Shown: positions 16,133 through 25,641 of the stretch, one piece after another
Position numbering within the stretch: position 1 is the first letter of the stretch
Layout of the letters: each line of letters starts with the position of its first letter
Assembly: GCA_902778535.1 (NCBI GenBank)
Contig: CACYYG010000009.1
Location: forward strand, 124,001-188,000
Length of the DNA stretch: 64,000 nucleotides
Origin: an uncultured Prevotellaceae bacterium
GTDB lineage: Bacteria > Bacteroidota > Bacteroidia > Bacteroidales > Bacteroidaceae
Reading direction: 5' to 3'
The notes under the pieces: model-generated
Told to the model about the DNA's origin: nothing
The model's database searches: none
What the model saw: the letters and a program-made list of their open reading frames with translations, nothing else
Program-made: the position numbers and the translations under genes

Positions 16133-17593
16133 TTAATCGCTTGAACGGGTGGCTTGACGGGCAAGACAGGTAAACACATGATCCATATCGGGTTGGCGGA
16201 AACGCTGTTTCAGTTCATCAGGTGTACCAAGTGCGCTGATTTTGCCGTCCACCATGATAGAAATGCGGTCGCAATATTCTGCTTCGTCCATATAATGTGT
16301 AGTTACAAAAACAGTGATGCCGCGACTGGCTGCGTCGTAGATGAGTTCCCAGAACTGACGACGCGTAGCGGGATCGACACCGCCCGTGGGTTCGTCGAGG
16401 AACACTACACCCGGGTCGTGGAATATCGAGACTGAGAAGGCAAGTTTCTGCTTCCAACCCAAGGGCAAGGAACCCACTAAGTCGTTGCGATGGTCCTCAA
16501 ACTTCAACTGCCGCATCACCTCATCCATCTTACGCTTCACCTCATTGGGTTTCATGCCATAGATACCGGCAAAGAGGCGGATATTCTCAGCTACGGTAAG
16601 GTCTTCGTAGAGCGAGAAGCGCTGCGACATATAGCCAATGTGCTTCTTTATCTGCTCATACTCCGTGCGGATGTCGAAACCTACCACCCTACCCGTTCCG
16701 CTGGTGGGTTGGTTAAGGCCTGTCAGCATGTGCATCGCCGTTGTCTTGCCAGCACCGTTGGCACCGAGGAAACCGAATATCTCGCCCTTCTTCACGCTGA
16801 ACGAGATGTCGTCAACGGCATGGAAATCGCCAAAGGCTTTCACCAGGTGCTCGACTTCGATGACGTTATCGTCTTTTACTTCTGTGCCTTTCTCGTGTTC
16901 AATGCCTGGCGGATTGAAAATGCTGGCAAACCGGGTGAGGATATCATCAGGAGTGCCGATGCCACGCACCTTGCCCTGATCGAGAAAAGCCACACGCTCA
17001 CAACAACGAACCTCGTCGAGATATGGCGTTGAAGCCACGATAGTGATTCCCCGTTCCTTCAGCATGAGCAGCATCTCCCACAACTCCTTACGGCTCACGG
17101 GGTCAACTCCCGTGGTGGGTTCGTCGAGGAAGAGAACACTCGGCTGATGCACCAACGCACACGAGAGGGCCAGTTTCTGCTTCATGCCCCCCGAGAGAGC
17201 CCCTGCCTTACGGTCTTTGAAGCGTTCTATCTGCGAGTAGATGGCCTTGATGGAGTCGTAGCCTTCGTCAACGGTGGTGCCGAAAAGGGTGGCAAAGAAG
17301 TTCAGGTTCTCCTCGATGGTGAGATCCTGGTAGAGCGAGAACTTGCCCGGCATATAACCCACCCTACTTCGCACATCGCGCATCTGCCTAACCACATCGT
17401 AGCCATCTACCGCCGCCGTGCCTGCATCGGGCAGCAACAGCGAACAGAGGATGCGAAACATCGATGTCTTGCCAGCACCATCAGGGCCAATCAGTCCGAA
17501 GACCTCACCCTTGCCGACAGCAAACGACACATCGCTGAGTGCCTGCACCTTGCCGTACGATTTACTGATATTCTTTACCTCAATTGCGTTCAT
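16133..17593 (-). CDS. ABC transporter with two ATP-binding domains
   Basis: 486 residues with two ATPase domains in tandem. Domain 1 (1-220): Walker A GPDGAGKTS, signature LSGGMKQKL, Walker B VLFLDEPTTGVD. Domain 2 (about 240-470): Walker A GANGAGKTT, a changed signature LPLGWKQKL, Walker B VVFLDEPTGGVD. The layout is that of the RbbA/YhiH ATPase half without its membrane part; the two permeases follow as separate genes. The start overlaps the stop of the HlyD gene by 4 bp (ATGA). It powers export with the HlyD and TolC proteins encoded just upstream. Confidence 0.93.
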   Translation of the reverse strand: MNAIEVKNISKSYGKVQALSDVSFAVGKGEVFGLIGPDGAGKTSMFRILCSLLLPDAGTAAVDGYDVVRQMRDVRSRVGYMPGKFSLYQDLTIEENLNFFATLFGTTVDEGYDSIKAIYSQIERFKDRKAGALSGGMKQKLALSCALVHQPSVLFLDEPTTGVDPVSRKELWEMLLMLKERGITIVASTPYLDEVRCCERVAFLDQGKVRGIGTPDDILTRFASIFNPPGIEHEKGTEVKDDNVIEVEHLVKAFGDFHAVDDISFSVKKGEIFGFLGANGAGKTTAMHMLTGLNQPTSGTGRVVGFDIRTEYEQIKKHIGYMSQRFSLYEDLTVAENIRLFAGIYGMKPNEVKRKMDEVMRQLKFEDHRNDLVGSLPLGWKQKLAFSVSIFHDPGVVFLDEPTGGVDPATRRQFWELIYDAASRGITVFVTTHYMDEAEYCDRISIMVDGKISALGTPDELKQRFRQPDMDHVFTCLARQATRSSD

Positions 17594-18480
17594 AGCTTCA
17601 GTTCGCCGTACATACCAATCTTCACAAATCCGTCATTCTTGATAGCCACTTTGACGGCATACACCAGATCGGCACGCTCATCGTCGGTGAGAATGGTCTT
17701 AGGCGTAAACTCCGAGCGCGAGGATATCCACGAGATGGTGCCTGCGTACTCCTTGCGCTGACCGTCGCCGTAGTCGGCAAACACCTTTACCTGCTGACCT
17801 ATCTTGATGTTCTGCAACTGGGCAGAAGTAACGTAGGCACGCAAATACATTTGCTCGGTATCAGCCATCTTAAACAGCGGTTTTCCCACACTCACGAACT
17901 CACCACGCTCCACATATTTCTCGAGCACAGTACCCTTTGTAGGTGTTAAGATGTGACACTTGCGCAGCATGTCCTGCAACTGCGCTTTCTGCACATCGGC
18001 AGCAGCCGTCTGCTTGTCGAGGGCTTGAGTGCTGGTGTTCAGCGCTGACATCTGCGCATCCAATTGCTTCTGCAGCACCTTCACCTGACTCGTGGCATCG
18101 TCGAGCATCTTTGAGGGTGCTGCCCCATCGGCTACCAGTTCGCGATAGCGCTGCTCGTCTTGCAAGGCTTTAGCCAATTGCTGGCGTGTGGCAGCTATCT
18201 GCCGTTCTACATCAGGTTTCTGACTCTGATACACTGCCTTGGTAGCATCCGTCTGCTGAATCTTCAGCCACGTCTGCGTGGTGTCAATGAGCCCCACCTG
18301 GCGAGCTGCCTCAATCATATCGCCCTCGTTCACATCAAAAGACAGCAAAGCTCCGCTCTGTTCAGCAAACACGGTTATCTCGGTAGCCTCGAACGTACCT
18401 GTTGCATCGTAGTCCTTCTCACTTCCTCCGCAGGCAGCCATCATCAGAGCCACGCCTGCCAATACATATATCTTTTTCAT
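17590..18480 (-). CDS. HlyD-family membrane fusion lipoprotein
   Basis: 296 residues. The lipoprotein signal has lipobox AAC. A biotinyl-lipoyl half-motif (TGTFEATEITVFAEQSGALLSFDVNEGD) is followed by a long coiled-coil hairpin (about 75-170, with many Gln/Ala/Lys), the second lipoyl half (HILTPTKGTVLEKYVERGEFV) and a beta-barrel domain. It links the inner-membrane ABC complex to the TolC-like channel. The gene order TolC, HlyD, ATPase, permease, permease is complete, so this is a full tripartite exporter like YhiI-RbbA-YhhJ. Confidence 0.92.
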   Translation of the reverse strand: MKKIYVLAGVALMMAACGGSEKDYDATGTFEATEITVFAEQSGALLSFDVNEGDMIEAARQVGLIDTTQTWLKIQQTDATKAVYQSQKPDVERQIAATRQQLAKALQDEQRYRELVADGAAPSKMLDDATSQVKVLQKQLDAQMSALNTSTQALDKQTAAADVQKAQLQDMLRKCHILTPTKGTVLEKYVERGEFVSVGKPLFKMADTEQMYLRAYVTSAQLQNIKIGQQVKVFADYGDGQRKEYAGTISWISSRSEFTPKTILTDDERADLVYAVKVAIKNDGFVKIGMYGELKL

Positions 18481-18484
18481 ATCG

Positions 18485-19756
18485 CTAATTATTTGTCGTG
18501 TATTTGTTGTCGTAAATCTCTTTCAGCATCTCAATCTCGTGTACCGACTGCTGCACGCGGGCAACATTCTCCTGATTGATCTCGCGCACGAGGTCGTTCA
18601 CGTCTATGATGCCGTGCGCGAGTTTCGATTCTGCCGCCTTTCTCACTGCCTGTCGCAGCGCGATAATCTCGCCATCGCGAGCCATTAGCTGGCGATAGCG
18701 TGCCATGTTCTCGTTCTGCTGAATCTGCTCCAGATTGTTGTTGAAGAGAAACACCTCACGGCTGTTCTCCGTCATATCACGTTGCAACTGCAGTTTTGCC
18801 TTGTCGTTCTTGCGGGTATAGAGGGCACCGATGTTCCACGTCACGCGGGCACCGACGATACCGTTCAGGCTCCATTTGCGGTGCATCATGTCCTCAAACA
18901 TATTCAAGCCCGGATAGCCATAGAATCCCTGTGCAAACACGCCCACCTTCGGTATCAGCGCGGCATTGAGTGCCCGTTCCTGGGCGTTCAGCAAATCTAT
19001 CTGTGCATCAAGTGCCTTCAGCTCCGGCCGTCGTCCCGTTTGTTGCAGCACCTCAGCAACAGACAGAACCGGTTTGCGCACTTCCTTCACCTCCATCCCG
19101 CAGAACGTGCTCAGCATGCGCTGCAGCATCTGCCTCTGCGATGCCAGTTCGGTCGCCTTCTGCACCACATTCAGTCGCTCTGCCTTGACGTTCTGCAGGT
19201 CGCTCTCGGCAGCTGTGCCGTGCTTGGTCATCGATTCCAGTTTGCTTTCGTTGCCTGCCAGCAAAGTCTGCAGGTCGACGTTCAGTTTGATTTGTTCGTC
19301 AATCAGCAGCAGCGAGAAATACATCTCGTTCACGCGCTTGCGAACATGATAAATATTAACTTCGTTCTGTGCCGCCTGCACCTTGCCCTGCTCGCGCGCT
19401 ATCGCCTTCTGGCTGCCGATGACGCCACCGTCGTAGATGGTCTGCTGCACATCGATGCCCACGCGGTACTGATCCTTCGTCAGACCCTTCATATCGATGC
19501 CCATACCGTTCATCATCATCTTCATCTCATCGGGCCACGCCGTCACATCGCTCTGGTAGGTGGCTTGTGCCTGTGCCGACACCTGCGGCAGCCATCCTTT
19601 CTGAATGTTTGCCACCGTCAATTCGGTAGTCTTCTCGATGAGTCCATACTGGCGTATCAGCGGATAATTCTTCTCAGCCGCCTGCTGACATTCGTCCAGC
19701 GTCTGTCCCATCGCCAGCATCGGCAGCATCGTCAAACTTAAAACAAATTTCTTCAT
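18485..19756 (-). CDS. TolC-family outer membrane efflux protein
   Basis: 423 residues from the ATG at 19756, which opens the signal peptide (MKKFVLSLTMLPMLAMG). The body shows the two-fold TolC helical pattern: an N-terminal 'TLDECQQAAEKNYPLIRQYGL', long coiled helices, and a repeat half beginning at 'RRPELKALDAQIDLL'. The in-frame extension to 19810 is not needed. It is the first gene of the efflux operon; the next gene is 4 bp downstream. A -7 box lies 28 bp before the start. Confidence 0.9.
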   Translation of the reverse strand: MKKFVLSLTMLPMLAMGQTLDECQQAAEKNYPLIRQYGLIEKTTELTVANIQKGWLPQVSAQAQATYQSDVTAWPDEMKMMMNGMGIDMKGLTKDQYRVGIDVQQTIYDGGVIGSQKAIAREQGKVQAAQNEVNIYHVRKRVNEMYFSLLLIDEQIKLNVDLQTLLAGNESKLESMTKHGTAAESDLQNVKAERLNVVQKATELASQRQMLQRMLSTFCGMEVKEVRKPVLSVAEVLQQTGRRPELKALDAQIDLLNAQERALNAALIPKVGVFAQGFYGYPGLNMFEDMMHRKWSLNGIVGARVTWNIGALYTRKNDKAKLQLQRDMTENSREVFLFNNNLEQIQQNENMARYRQLMARDGEIIALRQAVRKAAESKLAHGIIDVNDLVREINQENVARVQQSVHEIEMLKEIYDNKYTTNN

Positions 19757-19783
19757 TTCTTTTTTTTCATTGAATTCCTGATG

Positions 19784-19791
19784 CAAAAGTA
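19784..19791 (-). promoter_or_regulatory. -7 box of the efflux operon
   Basis: TACTTTTG on the minus strand, 28 bp before the TolC-like start. It faces the divergent araC promoter about 100 bp away, so one operator between them could serve both. Confidence 0.6.
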
Positions 19792-19888
19792 CGATGATTA
19801 TTTCATCCAAGTGTTATCCGTAGGAATGAAAAGATGTTCTTTTTGTTCGATTTAAATAAAAACAGAGCATTATTTCGCAGGAAATGAT

Positions 19889-19896
19889 TATCTTTG
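19889..19896 (+). promoter_or_regulatory. -7 box of the divergent araC gene
   Basis: TATCTTTG, 20 bp before the AraC start. Confidence 0.6.
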
Positions 19897-19915
19897 CCGA
19901 CAAAAACGACAAATT

Positions 19916-20821
19916 ATGAACAGACAGCCACAACTAATGGATGCGTCACGCATGCGCGACATTCTTACGCCGCATTTCTCGCAAATCCGAGAAAATGTAT
20001 TTCTGAACAGTGAACTGGGAATGGTTCGCGGCAACCCCACAGTGTTCAGCCTACTGATGCGCCAAAAGCCGCCTTTCACCATCAACGACCACCGTTTTGG
20101 CATCATTCTGAGCGGCGAGGCTGAAATCAACTTCAACCTGCAAGACCGCCACCTCAAGAGCGGCACACTCGTCTATATCGGCCCGGGCACCATTATTCAT
20201 CCCAAGCGGCTGTCGCCCGACCTCCACATTTTCGGCATGGGACTGTTTTCCAATTTCCCCATGCCCTTTGCGCAGGGACAGATGCCGTCGGCCTTCAACG
20301 GTCAGGTGCGCGACTTCCAGTTGCCCGTCAGCGAAGAGAACATCGCTACTGCCAGACATATTCTGGACACCATCTGGCAAACGGTTCATGCTACCGACAA
20401 CTATCATCGCCCCACTGTCACAGCACTCGTGGCTGCCCAGATGCACCACTACGACCATCTGTTTCGTCAGCAGGCCGACCAGCAGGCCGGCAGTCGGTCG
20501 CGCGAGCAGACCATCTTCGACCGCTTCCTACAGCTGGTCACCCAGCATTGTGCCGAGCATCACCAGATAGGCTATTATGCCGACCGCATGTGTCTCACTG
20601 AGCGCTACCTGAGCACTGTTATACGCCAAACCAGCGGTACCACTGCCAAGGACTGGATAGACCGCGCACTCATCACACGCATCAAAATTGAACTGCGTCA
20701 CACAGATAAAACGGCAGCGCAGATAGCCCATGAGATGAACTTTGCCAATCCCTCGTTCTTCTCGAAATTCTTCCTTCGCCTCACCGGCATGACGCCCGGA
20801 GCGTATAAGGCCAAAGGTTAA
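19916..20821 (+). CDS. AraC family regulator, divergent from the efflux operon
   Basis: 301 residues. The N-terminal cupin-like domain (about 45-120, FGIILSGEAEINFNLQ and YIGPGTIIHP) precedes the C-terminal AraC double helix-turn-helix (MCLTERYLSTVIRQTSGTT, then AQIAHEMNFANPSFFSKFFLRLTGMTPGAY). Divergent placement 160 bp from the TolC-HlyD-ABC operon makes it the likely regulator of that exporter. The inducer is unknown. Confidence 0.9.
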   Translation: MNRQPQLMDASRMRDILTPHFSQIRENVFLNSELGMVRGNPTVFSLLMRQKPPFTINDHRFGIILSGEAEINFNLQDRHLKSGTLVYIGPGTIIHPKRLSPDLHIFGMGLFSNFPMPFAQGQMPSAFNGQVRDFQLPVSEENIATARHILDTIWQTVHATDNYHRPTVTALVAAQMHHYDHLFRQQADQQAGSRSREQTIFDRFLQLVTQHCAEHHQIGYYADRMCLTERYLSTVIRQTSGTTAKDWIDRALITRIKIELRHTDKTAAQIAHEMNFANPSFFSKFFLRLTGMTPGAYKAKG

Positions 20822-21443
20822 CTCATAGCCTGAATGATTCATAAAACACGTTTATTTCAACATTGAAAAACACGAAAGCAACTAATACTTGTTCGTGTAT
20901 TTAGAGTTTTTAGATGTGATGTTTAGATGTGAGAAAACATTCAAAAATGTAAAGAAATTTTATTCCGATTTTTTTACAAACGAAATTCGTGAAATAGAAG
21001 CGAAAAGGGAGCGTTTTGCGGTCTGACGGTCATCGGATGAGCATGAGTGCGGCCCAAAAATTGCACATCCGCATGGGTTTTGTGCACCTTTTCAGCCTCT
21101 AAAAGGGCCAATATTCACCTCAGAACGGCTTACTTTTGCAAAAAAAGAGGCTCCGCGTGAAAAAAAGGCATTGACTTTTTTTCGTGGGGATATACCTTTT
21201 TGAAAATGGGGATGCTCCCGAAAAGCAGAAATATGAACTAAGCACCTGCCAGTCAGCGAGATAGCCAACCCCTCTCATTTTCGCGTTTTTTTCAGCAAAT
21301 TGTCCTGTCGTGAATTCTGAGCCATTCTCAGCATCGCAAAACCCTGTTTTTCCGTCACTTTTGTAAAAATATTTTACTTATGATTCGTATGTTTATTTCA
21401 ACATCGAGTTGTACGAATGATATGAATTCTTCCGCCCTATTTA
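20822..21443. other. long non-coding stretch
   Basis: No convincing gene. It has an AT-rich start with two TTTAGATGTGA copies near 20910-20935, then a GC-richer part with several poly-T tracts and an isolated TACTTTTG at about 21130. I see no RNA structure that I can name. Confidence 0.4.
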
Positions 21444-21602
21444 ATGGTCGCCAGCGGCCAACGAATAGTTCACGGCCTGAGCGTCTTTTTCCTGCCACGC
21501 AAGGGCAAGGACATCCGCGTCTCAGCCGCCGGCAGCGGAAAGCGATGGAACGTAATTCTGAAATGGAACGGCTATAAGTTCTCCCCACATAGGGTGCAAT
21601 AA
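21444..21602 (+). CDS. short open frame, possible gene fragment
   Basis: 52 codons from the ATG at 21444 to TAA, encoding a basic peptide (GLSVFFLPRKGKDIRVSA, then RWNVILKWNGYKFSP). The composition is protein-like, with a tryptophan-rich C-terminus, but no promoter is visible and it is flanked by non-coding sequence. It may be the tail of a lost gene. Not recognised. Confidence 0.25.
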   Translation: MVASGQRIVHGLSVFFLPRKGKDIRVSAAGSGKRWNVILKWNGYKFSPHRVQ

Positions 21603-21656
21603 TGTACTAAGTAATTTTTTCTGTCGTTTTTTCTTGTTCCTTGCCGCTTTTTTTGC

Positions 21657-21664
21657 TACCTTTG
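21657..21664 (+). promoter_or_regulatory. -7 box for the gene at 21695
   Basis: TACCTTTG, 31 bp before the start codon, with TTG-containing T-rich sequence about 20 bp upstream. Confidence 0.55.
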
Positions 21665-21694
21665 CTGCGTCATTATCAAATACGCTAAGAAATT

Positions 21695-22393
21695 ATGAAA
21701 GCAACAATCATCCTCCTGTTCGCACTGCTTTTTGCCGGCAGCCAGTCGACATGGGCTCAGATGAAGCCCGCAAAGAGATACAAGAGTGTCTATGAGACAG
21801 AATCCTACGAGAATGACGGAATGATAAAAATAGGACTCGGATGGGCTAACAAGAACATCAAGGTGGCCAATGGCGGTCAGGCACCGGGCATCGTTGCGCT
21901 GACGACTGCCTTCAACAAGGTATGGCCGACATACGTGGTGGATGGCATACTCAAGTCGGCCGCAAACCCCAACTTCACGGAGGTCAAAGACGATGAGTAT
22001 GGCGGAGGCACCATCGTCGACCGCAGAAACGGCTACCTCTGCGAGGACGCTGGCGACAGCGACGGCGAGAGCATGGAAGCCTGTGTGTGGAAGCGTGACA
22101 ACGGACACCGGCTGTTCGCCATCCAGGTGAGCAGCAACTGCGACCCTGACTTCTCGGTCATCTGCTTCTACGACTACGACCCTGCCACGCAGACGCTCAC
22201 ACCTGAGGCGAGCCCCGTTGACACGTACCGCCCCAAGGAAGGTCGTGACTACTGGTTCAAGCTTCCTCGTCACGGCAAGGATTTCATTATCACCGAGATG
22301 ATACACAACGACCAGGTCAATCTCAGCAGCATCTACAAGTTCGACGGCATGAAGCACGTCTACAGCAGTCAGAAGAGTGAGCACTACGATTGA
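21695..22393 (+). CDS. secreted hypothetical protein
   Basis: 232 residues with a signal peptide ending STWAQ (about residue 22). The mature part is rich in Asp, Tyr and Trp and has two short regions resembling extracellular sensor or lipocalin-like strands (NGHRLFAIQVSSNCDPDFSVICFYDYDP). I do not recognise a family. The gene is followed 46 bp later by an SGNH hydrolase and a GH51 enzyme, so a role at the cell surface in the same locus is possible. Confidence 0.65.
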   Translation: MKATIILLFALLFAGSQSTWAQMKPAKRYKSVYETESYENDGMIKIGLGWANKNIKVANGGQAPGIVALTTAFNKVWPTYVVDGILKSAANPNFTEVKDDEYGGGTIVDRRNGYLCEDAGDSDGESMEACVWKRDNGHRLFAIQVSSNCDPDFSVICFYDYDPATQTLTPEASPVDTYRPKEGRDYWFKLPRHGKDFIITEMIHNDQVNLSSIYKFDGMKHVYSSQKSEHYD

Positions 22394-22439
22394 CCCCCCG
22401 GCTTGCTTACCAGTTTTTTGCACCATTGATTATCAAGTT

Positions 22440-23099
22440 ATGAAGAATCTATTCATCATTCTGCTGTTGTCAGCAGCTGCCACCACCGCATCAGCACAGA
22501 CTAAGAAAGTGTCCATATTGGGCGACTCGTATTCCACCTTCCAGGGCGTCGGCCCGTCCCATTACGCTCCGTTCTACCCTAACGACAGAAACGATGTCAA
22601 GGAGGTGGAGCAGACCTGGTGGAGCCTTTACATCAAGGCAAAGGGCTATCAGCTGGAGAAGAACGACTCCTGGGGCGGTACTACCATTTGCGGCACAGGC
22701 TACGGCGGGATGGATGTCTCACGTAACAGTTTCATTGCCCGTGTCGACAGCCTGGGCAATCCCGACATCATCTTTGTGTTTGGTGGCACCAACGATGCCT
22801 GGGCCAACTCGCCCATCGGCGACTATCAGTATTCTGACTGGACCAAAGACGATTGCAAGAACTTCCGTCCGGCACTTGCCTGTCTGCTCGACATGCTCCA
22901 GAAACGCTATCCCCATGCCACGGTCTACACCCTGCTGAACTCTGAGCTTCGTGAGCCCGTCAACGAGTCGATGCGTGAAGTATGCAACCACTACAACGTA
23001 CAACTCATCGAGCTACACGACATTGACAAACAGAATGGGCATCCCTCTATTAGCGGTATGAAGGCCATCTGTGACCAGCTGCTTGAAGCCATCAAGTAA
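22440..23099 (+). CDS. exported SGNH/GDSL hydrolase
   Basis: 219 residues from the ATG at 22440, which opens a signal peptide ending TASAQ. Block I is SILGDSYSTF with the nucleophile Ser; block II Gly lies in 'WGGTTICGTGYGG'; block III is FVFGGTNDAW with the Asn; the closing Asp/His region is about 'GHPSISGMKAI' (DxxH replaced by GHPS). Such esterases remove acetyl or feruloyl groups from plant polysaccharides, which fits the arabinofuranosidase encoded next. The 5' end lies just after the preceding gene. Confidence 0.85.
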   Translation: MKNLFIILLLSAAATTASAQTKKVSILGDSYSTFQGVGPSHYAPFYPNDRNDVKEVEQTWWSLYIKAKGYQLEKNDSWGGTTICGTGYGGMDVSRNSFIARVDSLGNPDIIFVFGGTNDAWANSPIGDYQYSDWTKDDCKNFRPALACLLDMLQKRYPHATVYTLLNSELREPVNESMREVCNHYNVQLIELHDIDKQNGHPSISGMKAICDQLLEAIK

Positions 23100-23154
23100 C
23101 ACAACTTCGCATATCATTTACAACATTGAAAACGATTTCAGAAACATTCCTGAC

Positions 23155-25593
23155 ATGACTTACAAAAACATGCTTCTCATGGCTGGCTGTGCGCTCTTTT
23201 CAGCAGCAGTCCAGGCGCAAGTGACTATCGACATCGATACCCAGCAGCGGGGACCGAAGGTGAGCCCCATGCTCTATGGCATCTTCTATGAAGACATCAA
23301 CCACGCTGCCGACGGCGGTATCTATGCAGAACTGATACGCAACCGGTCGTTTGAAGACGGACCGCGCTATGGTGCTCCTGCCGACATGCAAGGCTGGACG
23401 ACCTATGCAGCCGCTCCGTCGCAACTCACGGCAAGGCTCATACAGCCTTCGAAAAAGACGCCGCTGCTTAACAGCGTGCAGCACCATGCTCTGGCACTCG
23501 ACATCAAGGCTTCGGCAGCAATGCCTGTCTGCCTGGTGAACGAGGGCTACTGGGGCATCAACGCAGTGCAAGGGCGTAGCTATCGTCTGTCGTTCTGGGC
23601 AAAGACTCTGAAATACCAAGGCACAGTGAAAGCCACGCTCTGCTCGAAGGACGGCTCACAACTCTATGCCGAGACAATGGTCAGCCAATTCCCTGCCCTT
23701 AAGGCCAAGGGCTGGACGAAGTACGAGGCCATCCTCACTGCAAACGACAACGACCCGCAGGCGCAGTTTGCATTGGTTTTCGATGGTGCCGGACAGGTAC
23801 AGATAGACATGGTGAGCCTTTTCCCGCCGACATTTAAGAACCGTGAGAACGGCATGCGACCTGATCTGGCCAATATGCTGTGGCAGCTGCACCCGAAGTT
23901 CATGCGTTTCCCCGGAGGCTGTTTCGTGGAGGGACAGGAGAGTCCTGACAATGCTTTCCGCTGGGAGCGCACCATCGGTCCGATTGAGGAGCGTGAGGGA
24001 CACTGGAACGTGAACTGGGGCTATCGCACTTCCGACGGACTGGGCTACCATGAATACCTGCAGTTGGCCGAAGATCTGGGAGCCAAGCCGCTCTATGTAG
24101 TGAATGTGGGAATATGGCACGGGGGCATAACTCCCTATGACAGCATCCAGCCGTGGATTGACGAGTGTCTGAATGCCTTGGAGTATGCCAACGGCCCCGT
24201 CACATCGAAATACGGTGCCATGCGTGCCAAGAACGGACATCCGGAGCCCTTCGGAATAGAATATCTGGAGATAGGTAACGAAAACAACCAGCCAGACCCT
24301 CGTCAGCAGAGCGACCACTACTACGAACGCTACGAGCAGTTCTACAAAGCCATCCGTGCCAAATATCCCGAGATGAAAATCATAGGCAACGTGGTGGCAT
24401 GGGGCGACGACAACCCCAAGTGGAACAGCAAACTGCCTGTCGACCTGCTTGACGAACACTACTACCGCTCACCCGACTGGTTTGCTGCCGCTTTCCACAA
24501 GTACGACAGTTACGACCGCCAGGGTCCAAAGGTCTACGTGGGCGAATATGCCGTTACCAACGGCTATGGCAACCTGGGCAATATGAATGCTGCTCTGGGC
24601 GAGGCCGTCTATATGATGGGGCTGGAGAACAACTCTGATGTGGTGGAACTGGCCTCGTATGCTCCAATCTTCGTCAACGAGAACGATGCCCGCTGGCGTC
24701 CCGACATGATACGTTTCAGCAGCAGCCGTGTCATGGGCACACCCAGCTACTATGTGCAACAGCTCATGCCTCAGCATCTGGGCACACAGGTAGTTAACGT
24801 GCAACAGACCGACCCCTACAAAGGCAAGGTTTTCAAACCTCTGACACCAAAACAGAGCCGTGTGGGATTCGGAACATGGAACACCCGCGCCTCGTTTGAG
24901 ACCGACAAGGAGGTGGATTTTGTCCATGGCAACTGGAAGAAGGAAGGCACGACAGTACGTCAGACAGGCCGCCGGGAAGCCACACTCTGCATAGAGAAAA
25001 ACATCATCAGCAGCGACCACTACAGCTGTAAGTTCCGTGCCCGCAAGGACGAAGGTGCCGAGGGCTTCATCATCGTCTTCAACTATGTAGACGACAAGAA
25101 CTACTGCTGGCTGAACTTCGGCGGATGGACCAACACGCAGCATGGCATCGAACAGATCAGCAATGGCGGCAAGTTGCTGGCCGCCAGTAAGCGCGGGCAT
25201 ATTGAAGCAGGCCGCTGGTACGATGTAACCCTACAGGTGGACGGCGACAGTGTAAAGGCATGGCTCGACAACGAGCTGGTCTTCGACACGGTGCTGAAGC
25301 ACGACGATACCAAGGGCATCTTCTCCTCAGCCACGATCGACGATGCCAACGGCGAACTCATCGTGAAAGTTGCCAATACCAGCGACGTAGCAACCACCGC
25401 CCTGCTCAGGCTGAAGAACTTTAAGCCGGCAAGTGCCCGTGTAGTCCGGCTGGCAGCCAACGACGGTATGGAAGAGAATACGCTCAATATGCCCACTGCC
25501 ATCCATCCTGTGGAACAACTGCTCTCGCCCGAGAATGACAACATTCAGATGGATATTCCTCCCTACTCGCTGAATATCATCAGGATAAAGTGA
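23155..25593 (+). CDS. GH51 alpha-L-arabinofuranosidase
   Basis: 812 residues from the ATG at 23155, which opens a signal peptide ending AAVQAQ. Domain order: a carbohydrate-binding-like beta domain (about 65-220), the GH51 TIM barrel (about 225-560) and a C-terminal LamG-like/beta domain (about 590-812). The acid/base is Glu376 in LEIGNENNQ and the nucleophile Glu464 in VGEYAV, as in clan GH-A. It releases arabinose from arabinan or arabinoxylan side chains, probably in the periplasm. The longer frame back to 23071 overlaps the esterase gene and is rejected. Confidence 0.93.
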   Translation: MTYKNMLLMAGCALFSAAVQAQVTIDIDTQQRGPKVSPMLYGIFYEDINHAADGGIYAELIRNRSFEDGPRYGAPADMQGWTTYAAAPSQLTARLIQPSKKTPLLNSVQHHALALDIKASAAMPVCLVNEGYWGINAVQGRSYRLSFWAKTLKYQGTVKATLCSKDGSQLYAETMVSQFPALKAKGWTKYEAILTANDNDPQAQFALVFDGAGQVQIDMVSLFPPTFKNRENGMRPDLANMLWQLHPKFMRFPGGCFVEGQESPDNAFRWERTIGPIEEREGHWNVNWGYRTSDGLGYHEYLQLAEDLGAKPLYVVNVGIWHGGITPYDSIQPWIDECLNALEYANGPVTSKYGAMRAKNGHPEPFGIEYLEIGNENNQPDPRQQSDHYYERYEQFYKAIRAKYPEMKIIGNVVAWGDDNPKWNSKLPVDLLDEHYYRSPDWFAAAFHKYDSYDRQGPKVYVGEYAVTNGYGNLGNMNAALGEAVYMMGLENNSDVVELASYAPIFVNENDARWRPDMIRFSSSRVMGTPSYYVQQLMPQHLGTQVVNVQQTDPYKGKVFKPLTPKQSRVGFGTWNTRASFETDKEVDFVHGNWKKEGTTVRQTGRREATLCIEKNIISSDHYSCKFRARKDEGAEGFIIVFNYVDDKNYCWLNFGGWTNTQHGIEQISNGGKLLAASKRGHIEAGRWYDVTLQVDGDSVKAWLDNELVFDTVLKHDDTKGIFSSATIDDANGELIVKVANTSDVATTALLRLKNFKPASARVVRLAANDGMEENTLNMPTAIHPVEQLLSPENDNIQMDIPPYSLNIIRIK

Positions 25594-25641
25594 TTAACTT
25601 TGTGGTGCATTTCTACAAACTTATAACAAAGGCAAAAGAAT

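Noticed and set aside
18782-19741. 319-codon plus-strand frame opposite the TolC-like gene
   Set aside because: Composition rich in His/Leu/Cys without motifs; it mirrors the TolC gene, which has a full family match.
24469-25200. 243-codon minus-strand frame opposite the GH51 gene
   Set aside because: It is opposite a catalytically complete GH51 and has no promoter or known motif.
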